Below, in pieces: positions 44,366 to 56,225 of a stretch of 64,000 nt of DNA. The stretch covers positions 526,001 through 590,000 of the forward strand of contig NC_084940.1 in NCBI RefSeq assembly GCF_958298935.1, in the 5' to 3' direction. Position numbers and translations under genes: made by a program. Source of the DNA: Phragmites australis (Eukaryota; Streptophyta; Magnoliopsida; Poales; Poaceae). How positions within the stretch are numbered: position 1 is the first letter of the stretch; each line of letters begins with the position of its first letter. Under the pieces are notes generated by a model. It was given only the letters and a program-made list of their open reading frames with translations, was not told the DNA's origin and did no database searches.

Positions 44366-45037
44366 ATGGCCGGTGGGCATCGTCTCCAGTGTTCCGGCTC
44401 CACTTCCAGTAACGGAACGCCGCCCCACGGCCAAGAGGTTTTTCCCGCCCAAGGGGATCAGGGCGCTGGGCCCATCAGCGCCGCCGCTGCCGGCGTGCTC
44501 TCTGACCCCCAGCAGATGGTCAGGGCCCCGGCCGCTAGGCCCGCCTCTGGATCACGTCGGGCGCCGCCCCGGCGCAGGCTCGCTTTTAGTGAGGCCAGCC
44601 CAGGGAGCGCCTTGCTTGCAGCGCAAGCCCTCCTCAGGCACCCTCCCATTCAGGCCACGCCAAACACTCCGGAAGGCCGGTGGATGCAAGACATCGCCGC
44701 TTTGGTCGGCACCGCTCGCCGCCAGGTACAGGTCGAGAGTCCTCGCGCCACTTTTCAGCGCGGTGCCGCCAGAGTCGGCTCCTCAGCAGGCAACACCCGC
44801 ACGGGCCGGGAGGTCTCCAGGCGGAGCGTCATCCCCCCGGACGTGTCGGAGGCCCGGGACCTCCGTTTGCGCCTCGACGAGCGCAGGGGCCACGAGGATG
44901 CCCGGGTCACTCTCGACGCTTCTACCCGTAGACGGTCAAGCTCGCGGTTCAGGTTGATAAGGCCGGGGGCTTCTCCCCGCCCGAGCAGTTTGGAGGCTTC
45001 GCCCAGTGTGGTAAATTACTGTCACCCAACCTTGTAA
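44366..45037 (+). pseudogene. Partial gag-like ORF of the gypsy element (223 aa)
   Basis: Starts MAGGHRLQCSGSTSSNGTPP shortly after the PBS, where gag begins. The protein is Arg/Ala/Pro-rich and carries no major-capsid or zinc-knuckle motif I recognise, and the frame stops at 45037 without entering pol. It is likely the gag N-terminus left after internal deletion. Confidence 0.55.
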
Positions 45038-45239
45038 ATATCGTATATTCAGTATTTTAATAAGCAATCACTATGGCAAATTATTTCTCTGGATTCCCTA
45101 TGTTTAACCTGTCTGGTGAGGTGCTCGGTTGTGCGAGAAAAAGTTCGCTCTCTCGTTTTTTCCCATTGATAAAAGAATCCCAATCGGTATACATGCGGGC
45201 AGTCGCCACTGACTTACGTCCGACATGGTAGGCAGTGGT

Positions 45240-46165
45240 ATTCGGTGTCGTAACGGGCTCCCGGGTACTAACCGAGTTTCGGGGCGCTCTGGGTAATCCC
45301 ATCACTCGAGCTGCTCGAGTAGGCCGGAGCTCAGGCCCCCGGAGCGAGCTGTCGGTGCTCGGTCTGGCCTGTCATACCCGGGCGCCACCGAACCATAGGA
45401 CCTCTAGGTTATGCCTCTGTCCGCCCTTGTCTTCCGGTTCGGGTATTCGAGAGGTCTCGGGTCGAAAAAACAAGAGCAGTCTAAGGCAAGTACCGCACTA
45501 ACAGAGCGCACCAGACAAAGAAATTCTACATTTTCTCTATCAAGTCACAGGACAGTAATCACAAGCAGCTCGGCCGCGAGGGCTTCAATGCCCCGGTCTC
45601 TGGTCGGCCCCCAGGGTTCTTCGGGTGGTCCTACCGCCTAGGCTTGGGTGGTCGGGATCACCCGACCCTAGGAGCCTCGTATGCCCATGGGCGGTCGGGC
45701 GCTCCGTTGAAAGGATCAAGTTCCCGGGCCCCCGGGCTCGGAATCAACCCCTTCTGGGTCGGCTGGCCGGAAGGCCGACGGCTGCCCGGTGAGTGGTTAT
45801 ATTCAAACAAATCTGCTTTCAGTAACTTTATGTTCCCGAGTCATTCTCGGGGGCTCTCGCACTTTAATCTGCTCGGTGAGGTGGTCTCCTGGCCCGTGAA
45901 CAAACCCTGCCGCGTGTCGGCCTTTTTCTAGAACGACAGAGCGGTTCGTAGAAAGGAGTACCGTGCGTGCGATAACGTTCGACCGAAGCCCTTCGTGGTG
46001 GTCGTGGTGGTCGGTCCGCTCTTAAGGACCCCGAGCACTACCGAGTCCTCAGGTGCCCTGGGTAATCCTATCACTCGAGCTGCTCGAGTAGTCCGGAGCT
46101 CAGGCCTTGGGGGCAGGCTGTCAGTACTCGGTCCGGCCCTTTTTTGAGCCCGGGCACCACCGAAC
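45240..46165 (+). repeat. Two diverged direct repeats inside the gypsy interior
   Basis: About 130 bp at 45270-45400 and 46035-46165 share the blocks CACTCGAGCTGCTCGAGTA, CCGGAGCTCAGGC and CACCGAACC in order. They flank noncoding sequence and contain a 14-bp palindrome CTCGAGCTGCTCGAG-type core. Role unknown. Confidence 0.65.
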
Positions 46166-46593
46166 CGCGAGGACTCTTGGTCACATTCTCGCTCGCACGC
46201 GTCTCCCTTCTACCGGCTGAGTGGTCGCAAAGTGAAAAGGTGTTCACTGGGCACGGCGTGTTCCGGGCAGGGCCGTTCTATCTCCCGAGCAGGGAGTCTG
46301 TGTCTTTGTTTCTTAAGCTAGGCAGTACGGACTCGCGAGAGCTCGAAGGCTGGCTGCGCCAACACCAGCGACCACAACTATTTCGTTTCTCGGGGATGGG
46401 AAGGTCGGGAGCGGCCCGACTGAGTACTCCTCGGGACTTCCAGGCAGAGCGCCGGAGGAAACATTAAGCGTACAAAGAAATTGGAGTTTCGAGCCCAAGG
46501 AAAAGCTGCCATTATATTCACAAGACCTGGACAAAGCTTTTTCTAAAGGTTCACTCCTACATCTGCAACAAAAAAGATAAGGGCGCCGACGGC

Positions 46594-46908
46594 CTAGTCT
46601 GCGGCAGAGGCGTCGGCTGAGTCTTCTGAGTCGTCCCCGGGGGCTGGCGATGGTGGCACCTCCCGCCTGAAGCCGGCCGCCACCGCAGAGGCGGTACTGC
46701 TAACCGCTGCCCGGGCGGCCTCCTCCTCAGCCTCGACCACTCCCTCCCGCGCCGGCTCCAGCGGGAAGTTCGGGTCCCTGCTTCGGTAGCAGGCCAGGAC
46801 ATGCTCAGCCACGGCATGAGCCAGGCCACGTCCCTCCCGGGCAGCGAGCTCCTGGACTGCCCAGGGCAGGGTCTCGAGACGCTCGCAGACTTGCTGCAGC
46901 TCCAGCAC
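46594..46908 (-). CDS. Antisense ORF (aORF) of Tat-type element
   Basis: 104-aa frame on the opposite strand, just inside the 3' LTR: MLELQQVCERLETLPW, AAREGRGLAHAVAEHVL, EAEEEAARAAV, with an acidic tail ending SEDSADASAAD. From memory, similar antisense-encoded peptides recur in grass Tat/RIRE2-type elements. The function is unknown; it is predicted to be mostly alpha-helical. It is intact even though pol is absent. Confidence 0.6.
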   Translation of the reverse strand: MLELQQVCERLETLPWAVQELAAREGRGLAHAVAEHVLACYRSRDPNFPLEPAREGVVEAEEEAARAAVSSTASAVAAGFRREVPPSPAPGDDSEDSADASAAD

Positions 46909-47068
46909 TTGCTGTGCGGGGCCGTCGCCCTTCGTGTCGCCGACAAACCGCAGGGGCCACCTCCGGAAAGCTTGCCGCGTGGCATTCGGCCCGCCTTGAC
47001 CTCGGTCGCGACGAAGGGCCCATTCGCAGTCTCTGTCCCATCGGCTGCCAAACGGGCCCGGGGGCTAC

Positions 47069-48434
47069 TGTCGGTGTATTTAGAACCAGGGGTCCCTAAG
47101 TCCCGAGGCCAAACCGGCCGCCCACCACATATCACCACCCTGCAAGGTAAAAACAGAGACTCGGGAGAGGGTGCTCGGGGCTGCGCGTGGCAGCCCCCGA
47201 GGACTCGGTGCCCCGAAGGTCCCTCTAAAGTGCTCGGGAGAGGGTGCTCGGGGCTGCACGTGGCAGCCCGCGAGGACTCGGTGCCCCGAAGGTCTCACTC
47301 AAGTACTCGGGGGAGGGTGCTCGGGGCTGCACGTGGCAGCCCGCGAGGACTCGGTGCCCCGAAGGTCTCACTGAAGTACTCGGGAGAGGGTGCTCGGGGC
47401 TGCACGTGGCAGCCCCCGAGGACTCGGTGCCCCGAAGGTCCCCCCAAGATGCTCGGGAAATAGTGCTCGGGGCTGCACGTGGCAGCCCCCGGGGACTCGG
47501 TCCCCAGAAGGTTCGCGCAAGATCGTTCAAAGACTCAAAGGGCCCCGTCGCCAGAGTGTCATCCAGTCAAGGGCCCGATGCCGCATTTAATAGGCGCGCG
47601 TGGCCTGGCATTCTGACATCCTGACATTCTCGGCTGCCCACGCCCCAGTGTCAGACCCGGCCATGCCCTGGCTGGGGGGCGTGGGTTCATTAAATGCACG
47701 GGTCCCGTCCCGTTTCCACTTGCGCACCTCGGGATAACGTTACCAGAATCGAAGCACTCGGCCTGCCACCCTGCCCTGGCAGGAGAACAAGACAGAGTGG
47801 GCGCACCGGGCACCTCTGAGGCTGTCCGGTGGGCCTTTTTTTTTGTGGCACCCCGAAGCTTCCGCAGCGGCTAGTGGTCGAATGCGCGCCGCCTTCCTCC
47901 ACCGCCCCTGTCACTTCGCCAAAATGAGATGATTAGGCCTTTCTCCGTGGCACCTGGGCATTGGCATCCCCTCTTTCCCATTCAGGATATGTCGAGGTCG
48001 GCGCATCTATAAAAGGAAAGGAAGGAGGACGCTAGAGAGGACGGAGAGACGAACAACGAAAAAGAGGAGGACAAGAGAAAAACAAGAGGTCAGTCGAAGA
48101 ACAAGAAATCACCACCCCCGATCACAAGACAATCAAGAAACCAGCTAGCTAGAACATAAGAGCCTCCTGCTCTTTGTAAACAGCTCTCCCTCGAGAACCA
48201 GATATACCCTTGAAGGATCTCCTTCAAGGATAGATATAACACTCATACAGGAGTAGGGTGTTACGCCTCCGCGCGGCCCGAACCTGTCCAAAAACCCGGT
48301 GTCCCCGCAAGCCATCGCATTTTATTTCCTTTTCCGCTCATTTCCCGTGCAAGCTTTTCTAGGATCATCCCCCCGGCCGAATCTCTAAAAAGGGGTCTCT
48401 CGGGATCCCTGCGACAGGAGTTCACTCTCCGACA
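47069..48434 (+). repeat. 3' LTR of gypsy element (1366 bp)
   Basis: Same ends as the 5' LTR, with five 73-bp units rather than seven. Differences seen: C for T in the CACATATCACC segment and C for T in CGTCGCCAGAG. Confidence 0.93.
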
Positions 48435-48439
48435 CTTAC

Positions 48440-49128
48440 TTTGTAGCTTCTTCTTCACATGAGCATCACTTAAACCTCAATAACCTAGATGCATATTTTT
48501 TGATCTCATGTTATTCCTGGATGAATCCATACTTGATCCTCCACGCATCATCTGTGAAAATAACCTAGTAACAATTATGAACACAATTGTTAGTTCATAT
48601 GTATTATCATTAATTATCAAAATCACACTTAGGGGTTAGGAGCACCTTCAGTTGGAAAGGTTTTACGGTGAATTCTTAGCGCACACATTAGAAGTGTGCA
48701 AGAGTCATCTGTCAACTAACGGGTGCTCAACAAAACAGGAAGACACGTCTTGTGGGTAAAATGTATAAACTCTGCAAAGTGAAAGTTGATATATCAGTCG
48801 CACTCACGGTCATGAGTGGTATAGTCTCCTCACATGATTAGTCGGGTGGCTTTGGATGGTTTGGATGGTTCGAGTGGATCACAGTGATGGAAACCATGAT
48901 TCGATTTTCGATTTTAGATAGAGGTGGATGGAACCTCAGTTGAGAAGCAAGTTGGTTGGAACCTTGGTTCAGGTCTAAAGAATATTTCACATAGTAAATA
49001 GTTTGCATTTATAAAAGTTTAACTACTAAAATGGTATTTATGCAAATAAGCCAATGAGTTAAACCATTTTTTATATTAGCACACATGTCATATTTTCTCA
49101 CATTTACTGAGTATTCTATATTCTCACA
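48440..49128. other. Continuation of the repeat interrupted by the gypsy element, then AT-rich sequence
   Basis: 48440-48650 resembles the right part of the repeat seen at 40656-42779. Beyond it is AT-rich sequence with no gene signal. Confidence 0.4.
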
Positions 49129-49349
49129 CTTGCTATATCCAAATAATATTGTTCAGCCGAAGAAGATTTTGAAGACTTCACAAAAGATGTCTAACTGAAG
49201 ATAAATGTTACGTTTAGTTCTAGTACATTGTCTTTACTTTTTTATTCTCATCGGTCCATTTTGTAATATCGAATATGCATTTAAAGTAATAATATTGTTA
49301 TGTAATTTTTCTTATGACGTCACGATATATAACTCTTGATCTTAATATA
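49129..49349. repeat. Perfect 221-bp direct repeat, copy 1
   Basis: Starts CTTGCTATATCC and ends TCTTAATATA; identical at every position compared with 49726-49946. Confidence 0.9.
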
Positions 49350-49360
49350 GGACACCTATT

Positions 49361-49720
49361 CTATACTCCTAGGAGTATGTACTCCCACATGCAATATACC
49401 ACCTAAACAAACACTTTATACTCTTTTATCATTTTTAGTATACTCTAATACTAATTCTAAGATACTCCAATATGAATTGTATGAAAAAAAATTCAATGTT
49501 AGCCTTTCATTTTTGCTATATACTCTTTTTTATACATAAAAGAAGTATATACGCAAATTAAGATAAAAATCATGGAATTTCATAAAAATTTTCGTGGGAT
49601 TTGTATTGTAGTATCTTATAATTACTAATGAAGTATATTTAAAGTGATAAAGAAGTATAACTCATGTGTAAAAGTGGTATATGAGAGGTGGGAGTACATA
49701 CACCTAGGAGTACATACTAG
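49361..49720. mobile_element. MITE-like element with about 40-bp inverted ends
   Basis: The left end CTATACTCCTAGGAGTATGT and the right end (reverse complement CTAGTATGTACTCCTAGGTG) are imperfect inverted repeats that continue into CTCCCAC and ATATACCAC. AT-rich interior with no ORF. It sits exactly between the two perfect direct repeats. Confidence 0.65.
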
Positions 49721-49725
49721 TTTTC

Positions 49726-49938
49726 CTTGCTATATCCAAATAATATTGTTCAGCCGAAGAAGATTTTGAAGACTTCACAAAAGATGTCTAACTGAAGATA
49801 AATGTTACGTTTAGTTCTAGTACATTGTCTTTACTTTTTTATTCTCATCGGTCCATTTTGTAATATCGAATATGCATTTAAAGTAATAATATTGTTATGT
49901 AATTTTTCTTATGACGTCACGATATATAACTCTTGATC

Positions 49939-49946
<8 letters not shown>
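49726..49946. repeat. Perfect 221-bp direct repeat, copy 2
   Basis: Identical partner of 49129-49349, running directly into a TA microsatellite. Confidence 0.9.

Positions 49947-49985
<39 letters not shown>
49942..49985. repeat. (TA)n microsatellite
   Basis: About 21 TA units extending from the TTAATATA end of the second direct repeat. Confidence 0.95.
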
Positions 49986-49988
<3 letters not shown>

Positions 49989-50763
49989 ATATTAAAATCG
50001 AGGCGACATTGGGGTTTGAAGTTGCTCCATCCAAGTCTGCGTCGTCGGTCTTGATTGCCGGTGTGATTTGGTTTTTGCACGATTCCCCCCCCCCCCCCTG
50101 GGTGTGAGATGCGGGAGTAGTGTGGGATCGGCGGTCTCAAATTTCTCTCCCCAGTGGTTGGCGGGCATCATTTATGTTTCGTTTTTCGGTTGCTTTCGTG
50201 TTCGTGTGATTTGTTTTCCCGCGGAGGGGCGCCGATTGCTCTCTGATCTCTAGGTTTCTAGGGTTTAGCTGTTCAAATGTCGAGCAGTTCGTGCAATGCG
50301 GCTAGTGTAAGCGTGAGATACGGCCGTGTGCTGCTCATATCAAATGTCGCTGATTGTTTGGTTTTGTTTGCCTGGTTTGAATTAGTTAATTTCTGTTTTG
50401 GTACATTTCTGCACTCAACTAGTGTTGATTTGCCGATAATCAAGCCTCAGCTGTTACACAAGTACAAATTGGATCTTCATGTGGATAACTTTTGATTGTT
50501 TTCGGAGACTCAAATTCGTCATTCTCTCACTGAATGCTTCAATTTTATATCTCTTAGGTGTATCAATCATATGACTTCTCATTTGAGTTCATGTGCGTTT
50601 TGTTCCAACAGATCAGGTAAGGAATGGGTGGGGAAGCTACAGCAAACTCGGTCTCCATTCCCCAGGGGAAGAAGACACTATCCCTCTCCTTGTATGTTTT
50701 TCTGCGAGCTCTCTGCTAAATTGTTCTCAGAGCCGTATCTTGCAAGAATATTAGACTGCCAAG
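49986..50763 (+). other. Upstream region / 5' UTR of the TORTIFOLIA1-like gene
   Basis: Has a C-run at 50084-50098 and GT-rich sequence with a likely 5' UTR intron. No coding exon supported before 50764. Confidence 0.45.
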
Positions 50764-53700
50764 ATGAAGTCCAGTGCGGTTACTTCGAAGGGCAAGGCCG
50801 TGTTTGAGCTGAAGCACAGGCTGGTCCAAGCTCTTAACAAGATTACAGACAGAGACGTTTACCAGATTGGATTGGATGAGCTCGAGAAGATGGCGGATAC
50901 CCTGGCTCCTGACATGATTGGCCCCTTCTTGTCGTGCGTGATTGACACTGATGCTGAGCAGAAGAGTGCAGTGCGGAAGGAGTGCATCAAGGTGATTGGC
51001 ACACTGGCACGCTTACATGGGAGCCTACTGGCACCACACATGGCGAAAATGGTCTCCAGTGTGGTTAAGCGCCTGAAGGACACCGACTCAGTTGTTAGAG
51101 ATGCATGTGTTGACTCTTGTGGTACCCTTGCAACGTGTGCTAGAAGCTATGGGGATGGTGGTGCTGCCTTGGTTGCATTGCTGCGGCCCTTGTTTGAATC
51201 ATTGGGTGAACAGAATAGATTTGTTCAGGCTGGGTCAGCATTGTGCTTGGGCAAGGTTATAGATGAGAGCAATTACTTCCCTGGACCTGTTCTCCCTCAG
51301 GTGCTTGTTCGTGTTGTTAAACTGCTCAAGAACCCCCATTTCATGGCAAAGCCTGCAGTGATTGAATTGTTAAGAAGCATTGTTCAGGTCGTGCTCTTGT
51401 TTTATATGAGCAATGGCATTCCAATAAAAATATCTGCATGTGTTGCACATGCTTTCTCCATTTATACACGATTACTTGCTTGTTCATGTGACATAGAGAG
51501 CTCCTCATGTATGAGTTTACAGTAATTATCATGAAAAAGAAGCATTATTCTATGTAACATTCTATGTTCCTTATTTAATGGTTGCTCGATAAGCCAGTTT
51601 GCCTTAGAAAATACTGTAATATTCCTACGAAGTCAAATGTCTTTCTTGCTTTCTCAATTCTAGTTTCATGCTTCGGAATGCTAGGATGATTGATCTCTAT
51701 ATGCGGTGTAAATTCAGTAACATTTCTGAATATTTTCAAGGAGTAATCATCTTCATCTTCAATTTGGTTCTACAGCATATAACTATCATTAAGATCTTAC
51801 CTTTTGTGTTATGTTCTAATTTTGCTGTGGTCCCCCTTTTTAGGCTGAAGGTGCTTCTACAGAGCAGGCTTTATCATCAGCTCTAACAAGTATTATGGAT
51901 GCCCTGAAGAGTAGTGACTGGACTACAAGGAAGGCTGCCTCTCAAGCTCTTTCTAGTATCGCGGTCAATTCTGGATATTTGGTTGCCTCTTTCAGAACTT
52001 CCTGCCTTCGCTCCCTTGAGCGTTGTAAATTTGACAAGGTCAGTGTACCATTGGAATTGATGCTGTAACATATTTTGATTATGATTTACTTATTTCATGC
52101 CACCTATGATAGGTAAAACCAGTGTGTGATGCAATTAACCACGCCATTCAGTTGTGAAAAGCTATTCCAGGGTCTCATACTCCAGAACCATCAGAAGCTG
52201 GATCATCCACAAAAGGTACAAAAGATGTTCCTTCGATCTAAATTCAATAGTCTGATATTGAGTGAAAGAGTTACAACACTTCTTTATTCTTTCTGAAGCG
52301 AGTATGCGTAGCTAATTGCTGTTTTCATGTCCATTAATATTTAATCCTTATCTTCTTTTATATCAAAAGTTAGCATACATATATTATTTGTTCTATTTAC
52401 CTCAATAAGTTTTTTTTTTAATTTGGGCTGATATGAATTCGTGTGTGTTGCTTACCTCAGTAAGTACCCTCTCTTGTTATTTGTCAACTCTTGCAGGATC
52501 ATGCATCTTAATTCTTAAATATTCAACAAAACAAAAGATCAAATAACTAAAAAATACTGCAGGTTGTGTCATGACAAGGCTATCGTTCTGCTTAGATTTG
52601 TTCTAGGATCATGACTGATTCTGCACAACCTATTGAATATTGATCTTTTCTTTGTGAGATCTTTTGACGCTTTTCTTGAGCTTAGTGGCCATTTATGAAT
52701 ACCATAATACCATGTTAATGCCTTCTTATGTTTTACAACAAAAGCATAATGCTGCTAGCTAACGAAGAGCGTACTGCTAAATTATTTTTTCACATGTCCT
52801 CTGCATTACTTCTAGCTTTCAGCCATGATTAACTGCAGTCACATAATCAGCTTATTTTATATTGTCTATTGAATTCTTCTCACAGAGAACTTTGGTGACC
52901 ACCATGATGCCAGAAGTGTACATGACGGTGCATCAAGAGATACTTCTTTTACGAGAATAGATCATGGGTCTTCTGTATCTGTTATCAGTGGCAGTTCTGT
53001 CAATTCAGCGATGAGGTCTCGTTTGTCTATCAACAAAGTAGCCCTGAACAATGCTGCAAATCAGCAACGTATGAAGTCTGGTGATTGGCATGTTGAGGTA
53101 TCAGTTCCCAAGCAGAATATGATGCCATTGGTTGATACTGATGAAAAGGGGTCTGGTAAAGTCTGCATCCTAAAAGATGTGGAGAAATGCATATGAAAGA
53201 GTTGACGAAAACAGTAAGTTTGACTATGACATCATGGACGATAAACAAGAATGCTCTTCTGTGTCAGAAGTAGCCAGCATGAGTTGTGAGACAAAGCATG
53301 TCACCACCACTCAGGAATTCACTGAAGATTGTGCTTCCACACAGGTTACTGAGCGACGCCCAAGGGATCAAGAGAGTAAGAGCATAGATTCAACAGTTAC
53401 AGATGTCACTGCACATGGCACACATAGTTGTCTGAATGCCATGACTGAATTAGCCCTTATAAGGAAGCAACTTCAAGAAATGGAAAGGAGGCAAGTAAAC
53501 ATCTTTGATTTATTGCAGGTAATTATCATGTTTTGAGTTTGTAAAAGATCTCGTTGATTAAACTCATGTTTATATTTACCTTATTTGGAGTGAGTTTATA
53601 TATATTTGATCAAAGTGGTAATGATATATAATATCCTTGAAAATTAATCTGCACTGTACACTTTACCTACTTGTACTAGCCTATTATATTAAGCTTCTTG

Positions 53701-56225
53701 ATTGTTTATGATTTTGTTGAACACTGGCCCTCTGACCTGTGAATATGTGATCTTATTTTGCTTCTGCAAGCTATGCACTTGCCAGTTTGACTAAAAAAGA
53801 AATGCATCTCGAATTCTTGATGATAAGGATCATGAACAACAATTTATGCCAATCTTTACCCTACCACTGCATCATGTAGGAAAAAGTGTTGAGTCTTCCA
53901 ATAGAACAAGTGATGTGATGTATACAAGTACACACGAACAAACCATGGACGTAATGTAGAGAAGGGAATTTCATATCTTTTCTAAAATGCTTACTTTCCC
54001 CCGGTTTATTGTAGGAATTCATGTCTAACTCAGTGGACAACATGTCAGTGCTGAATTTTTTTTCTCAAACTCGCAGGAGAGTTGCGAGTCATCATATTAA
54101 GAAAGAGAAACATCCGATTACATTGCCGTACCAACGGCCGGGTTAGTTTTTGGATACAAGCGCGCCACAAACATAGCGAGCAATCCCAACAAAACACTCA
54201 CGCTACCAACGAGCGCAACCCCTTCACGTCCACCACTCCCCAGCAACTAGGCTCCTCGAAGATCTGATGCAGAAGCGACGCCACTCCGGGCCAAATACCA
54301 TCGAAGACGCAACGGTTGCGAAGCTTCCAAATGGACCAGGCTACCAGGATGACAAAAGAGTTTGAGACCCTTACGAATTCCCTTGTGAACTCGCTCTGCG
54401 CATTCCGCCATCATTCCTGGAAGATGGACTCGTGTCCATCTGGCGCCAAAGTCTGCAGGCCGACACGCTGGAGCGCCTTGAACCACACCTCTCTAGCGAA
54501 CACACACTCTGTGAGCAGATGTTGGACTGTTTCCTCTGCCTGGTCGCAAAGAGGACAACGAAGGAGATGTTGTAGGCCGCAACGCACAAGACGGTCCTCT
54601 ATCCAACATCTGTTGAGCGTGGCCAGCCATATAAAGAATTTGGCCCACGACGGCGCCCAAGTCTTCTAGATCCTCCTATAAGGCTCGAAAGCAATGGCAC
54701 CCGTGAAGAACTGGCCATAAGCCGAGCGAGTCGAGAATGTGCCTGAAGCCGAGAGCAACCACAAATGCTGGTCGGGGCACCCTCCAACAAGACCCTCCCC
54801 TCCAAAGTGTCACAAACTCACAGATAGTCAGCCATCGTCGGAACAGAAAGTCCGCCACATATGTCACGAACCCAAGACCGGTCCTGTAGGGCATCATAGA
54901 TAGTGCGTCTGACGATGGCCTGCTTCGCCACAAACGGCATCAAGTGTGGCGCCATCTCCAACAGGGAGCGACCATCGAGCCATCGATCCGACCAGAATAG
55001 AGTGGACCTCCTGTCGCCCACCAAGGTGATCACGAACACCGCAAAGAGTGTGCGAGCGTTGGCATGGACCGAGATGCCAAGTGCCGCCCATGGCCAGTCG
55101 GGATGTGTTTTTTGCATCCAAAGCCACCTCATCCGTAGCGACCAACCGAGCAAATCCAGATTATGGATGCCTAGTCCACCAAACTCCCGTGTCCGACACA
55201 CCCGCTGCCAAGCTACAGCACAATGACCAGAGGTGCTGAATTTAAAGGTGCGTAATTTGGAAAATGCTGTCGACAAAACTGTGTATACAATTACTCAGAG
55301 TGAAAGCCGGTATCATCTTCCTGGTTCCAAAGTGTCTCTTCTTAAGAACCGAAGTCTCTTCTTCACCCAGGCTTTCTACTTCTACACCTAGATCATCTGT
55401 GGACACTAACTATAAGTCACATCTGAAACATGAGAAGAATTGGATGCATGATCTACCATCTAAGGGCTCAAGCGTGTGCACTAAAGAGGGAGCTGAATTT
55501 CTAAAGGATCATGCTTGCAACAGAGTTAGGAAGCCTGGACCTGTGACCTCAGAGAGTAACTTGGGAAGATATGTTCCAAGCTCAGCGAGTAGTCGAGCAT
55601 CATGGGTTAAAGGGACTTTTCCTGTTTCATTTTCCAGTTCCTGTGAGCAACCTGAACTGCAAAATATATTACGTGCTTCTAATCATCCTGGTGAGTTTCA
55701 AGATGCTGACGGCATGGAGCCTGCATACACGGAAGCCCTGAACTGTGGTGATTATGATGATCTGATTGACCTAATGGATAGAACTGGACCAGTTCTTGAG
55801 AAGCTGTCGTGTGAGACAGCAAATGAACTTTTAAGGGTTATAGCTGTCTAGTTTCTTAATAAAAAGTTCTTTGATTTGGTGCTGCTTGGCTTCAACAGGT
55901 AAGTTAACTAGAATTTGTTCTACAATAATTCTCAAGTCCGAAGAAAGTTTGTGCAACTTACTCATTACATCTTTGATTTGCATATGTTGCCCAAGTTAGT
56001 GGATTTAAGCACGATTTATAAGCCAAGTCAACCTTTTGCTTGAGCACGAAAGGAGTTTCTTTCTGCACAGGAGGAAGCTGCAACAAGTGGATCTACAGAA
56101 CCAGCGATTAGGATCGGCATTACACAGCTTGCATTTAAACTGACCAAAGCTTTTGATGTTGGCACATGCAGCTTTACTATCTTGCCTGTAGTAGCCAATG
56201 AGCTTGTGAGTTTATGCTTGATCAG
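50764..56225 (+). pseudogene. TORTIFOLIA1/SPIRAL2-like microtubule-associated protein, decaying
   Basis: Recognisable exons are 50764-51387 and 51844-52038 (273 intact codons of HEAT-repeat TOR domain, from MKSSAVTSKGKAVFELKHRL), then 52113-52215, 52886-53518, about 55244-55900 and about 55990-56200. Lesions: TGG to TGA at 52155-52157; a 1-nt excess in exon 4 near 53180; a 1-bp loss near 55335; TAG at 55849-55851 where Gln is expected; TGA at 56041-56043; and a LINE insertion at 54059-55232. Family proteins bind microtubules and control helical growth and plus-end dynamics. The C-terminal homology region (EALNCGDYDDLIDLMDRTGP, ANELLRVIAV) is still readable. A truncated HEAT-only product of about 287 aa remains possible. 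Confidence 0.85.
54059..55232 (-). mobile_element. 5'-truncated L1-type LINE inserted in the TOR1-like pseudogene
   Basis: On the minus strand the insert encodes the end of a LINE ORF2, with a zf-RVT-type segment (REFGGLGIHNLDLLGWSLRM, TLFWSDRWLDG), and ends in a poly-A run (plus-strand T run at 54055-54063). GTGCTGAATTT occurs at 54048-54058 and 55233-55243 as target duplication. The coding frame is shifted within the fragment, so it is dead. It inserted antisense to the host gene. Confidence 0.85.

Larger units (their letters stand above)
42785..48434 (+). mobile_element. Non-autonomous Tat-like Ty3/gypsy retrotransposon, 5650 bp
   Basis: LTRs are at 42785-44296 and 47069-48434 (TGTCGG...CCGACA), with a 5-bp CTTAC duplication. 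Just inside the 5' LTR lies TGGCGCGCCAGGTAGG, the PBS position common to this grass group. The 2.77 kb interior has a partial gag-like ORF and an antisense ORF near the 3' LTR but no protease, RT, RNase H or integrase. Antisense ORFs beside the 3' LTR characterise Tat-lineage elements (RIRE2/Grande type). The LTRs differ by two substitutions I can see plus a 146-bp repeat-number change, so insertion is very recent. Movement must have used enzymes from another element. Confidence 0.92.

Noticed and set aside
40656..48650. Idea that 40656-48650 is one solo LTR or complete element surrounding the gypsy insertion
   Set aside because: The candidate ends (TGTTGG and CTTCA) are not flanked by matching target duplications, so boundaries are unproven.
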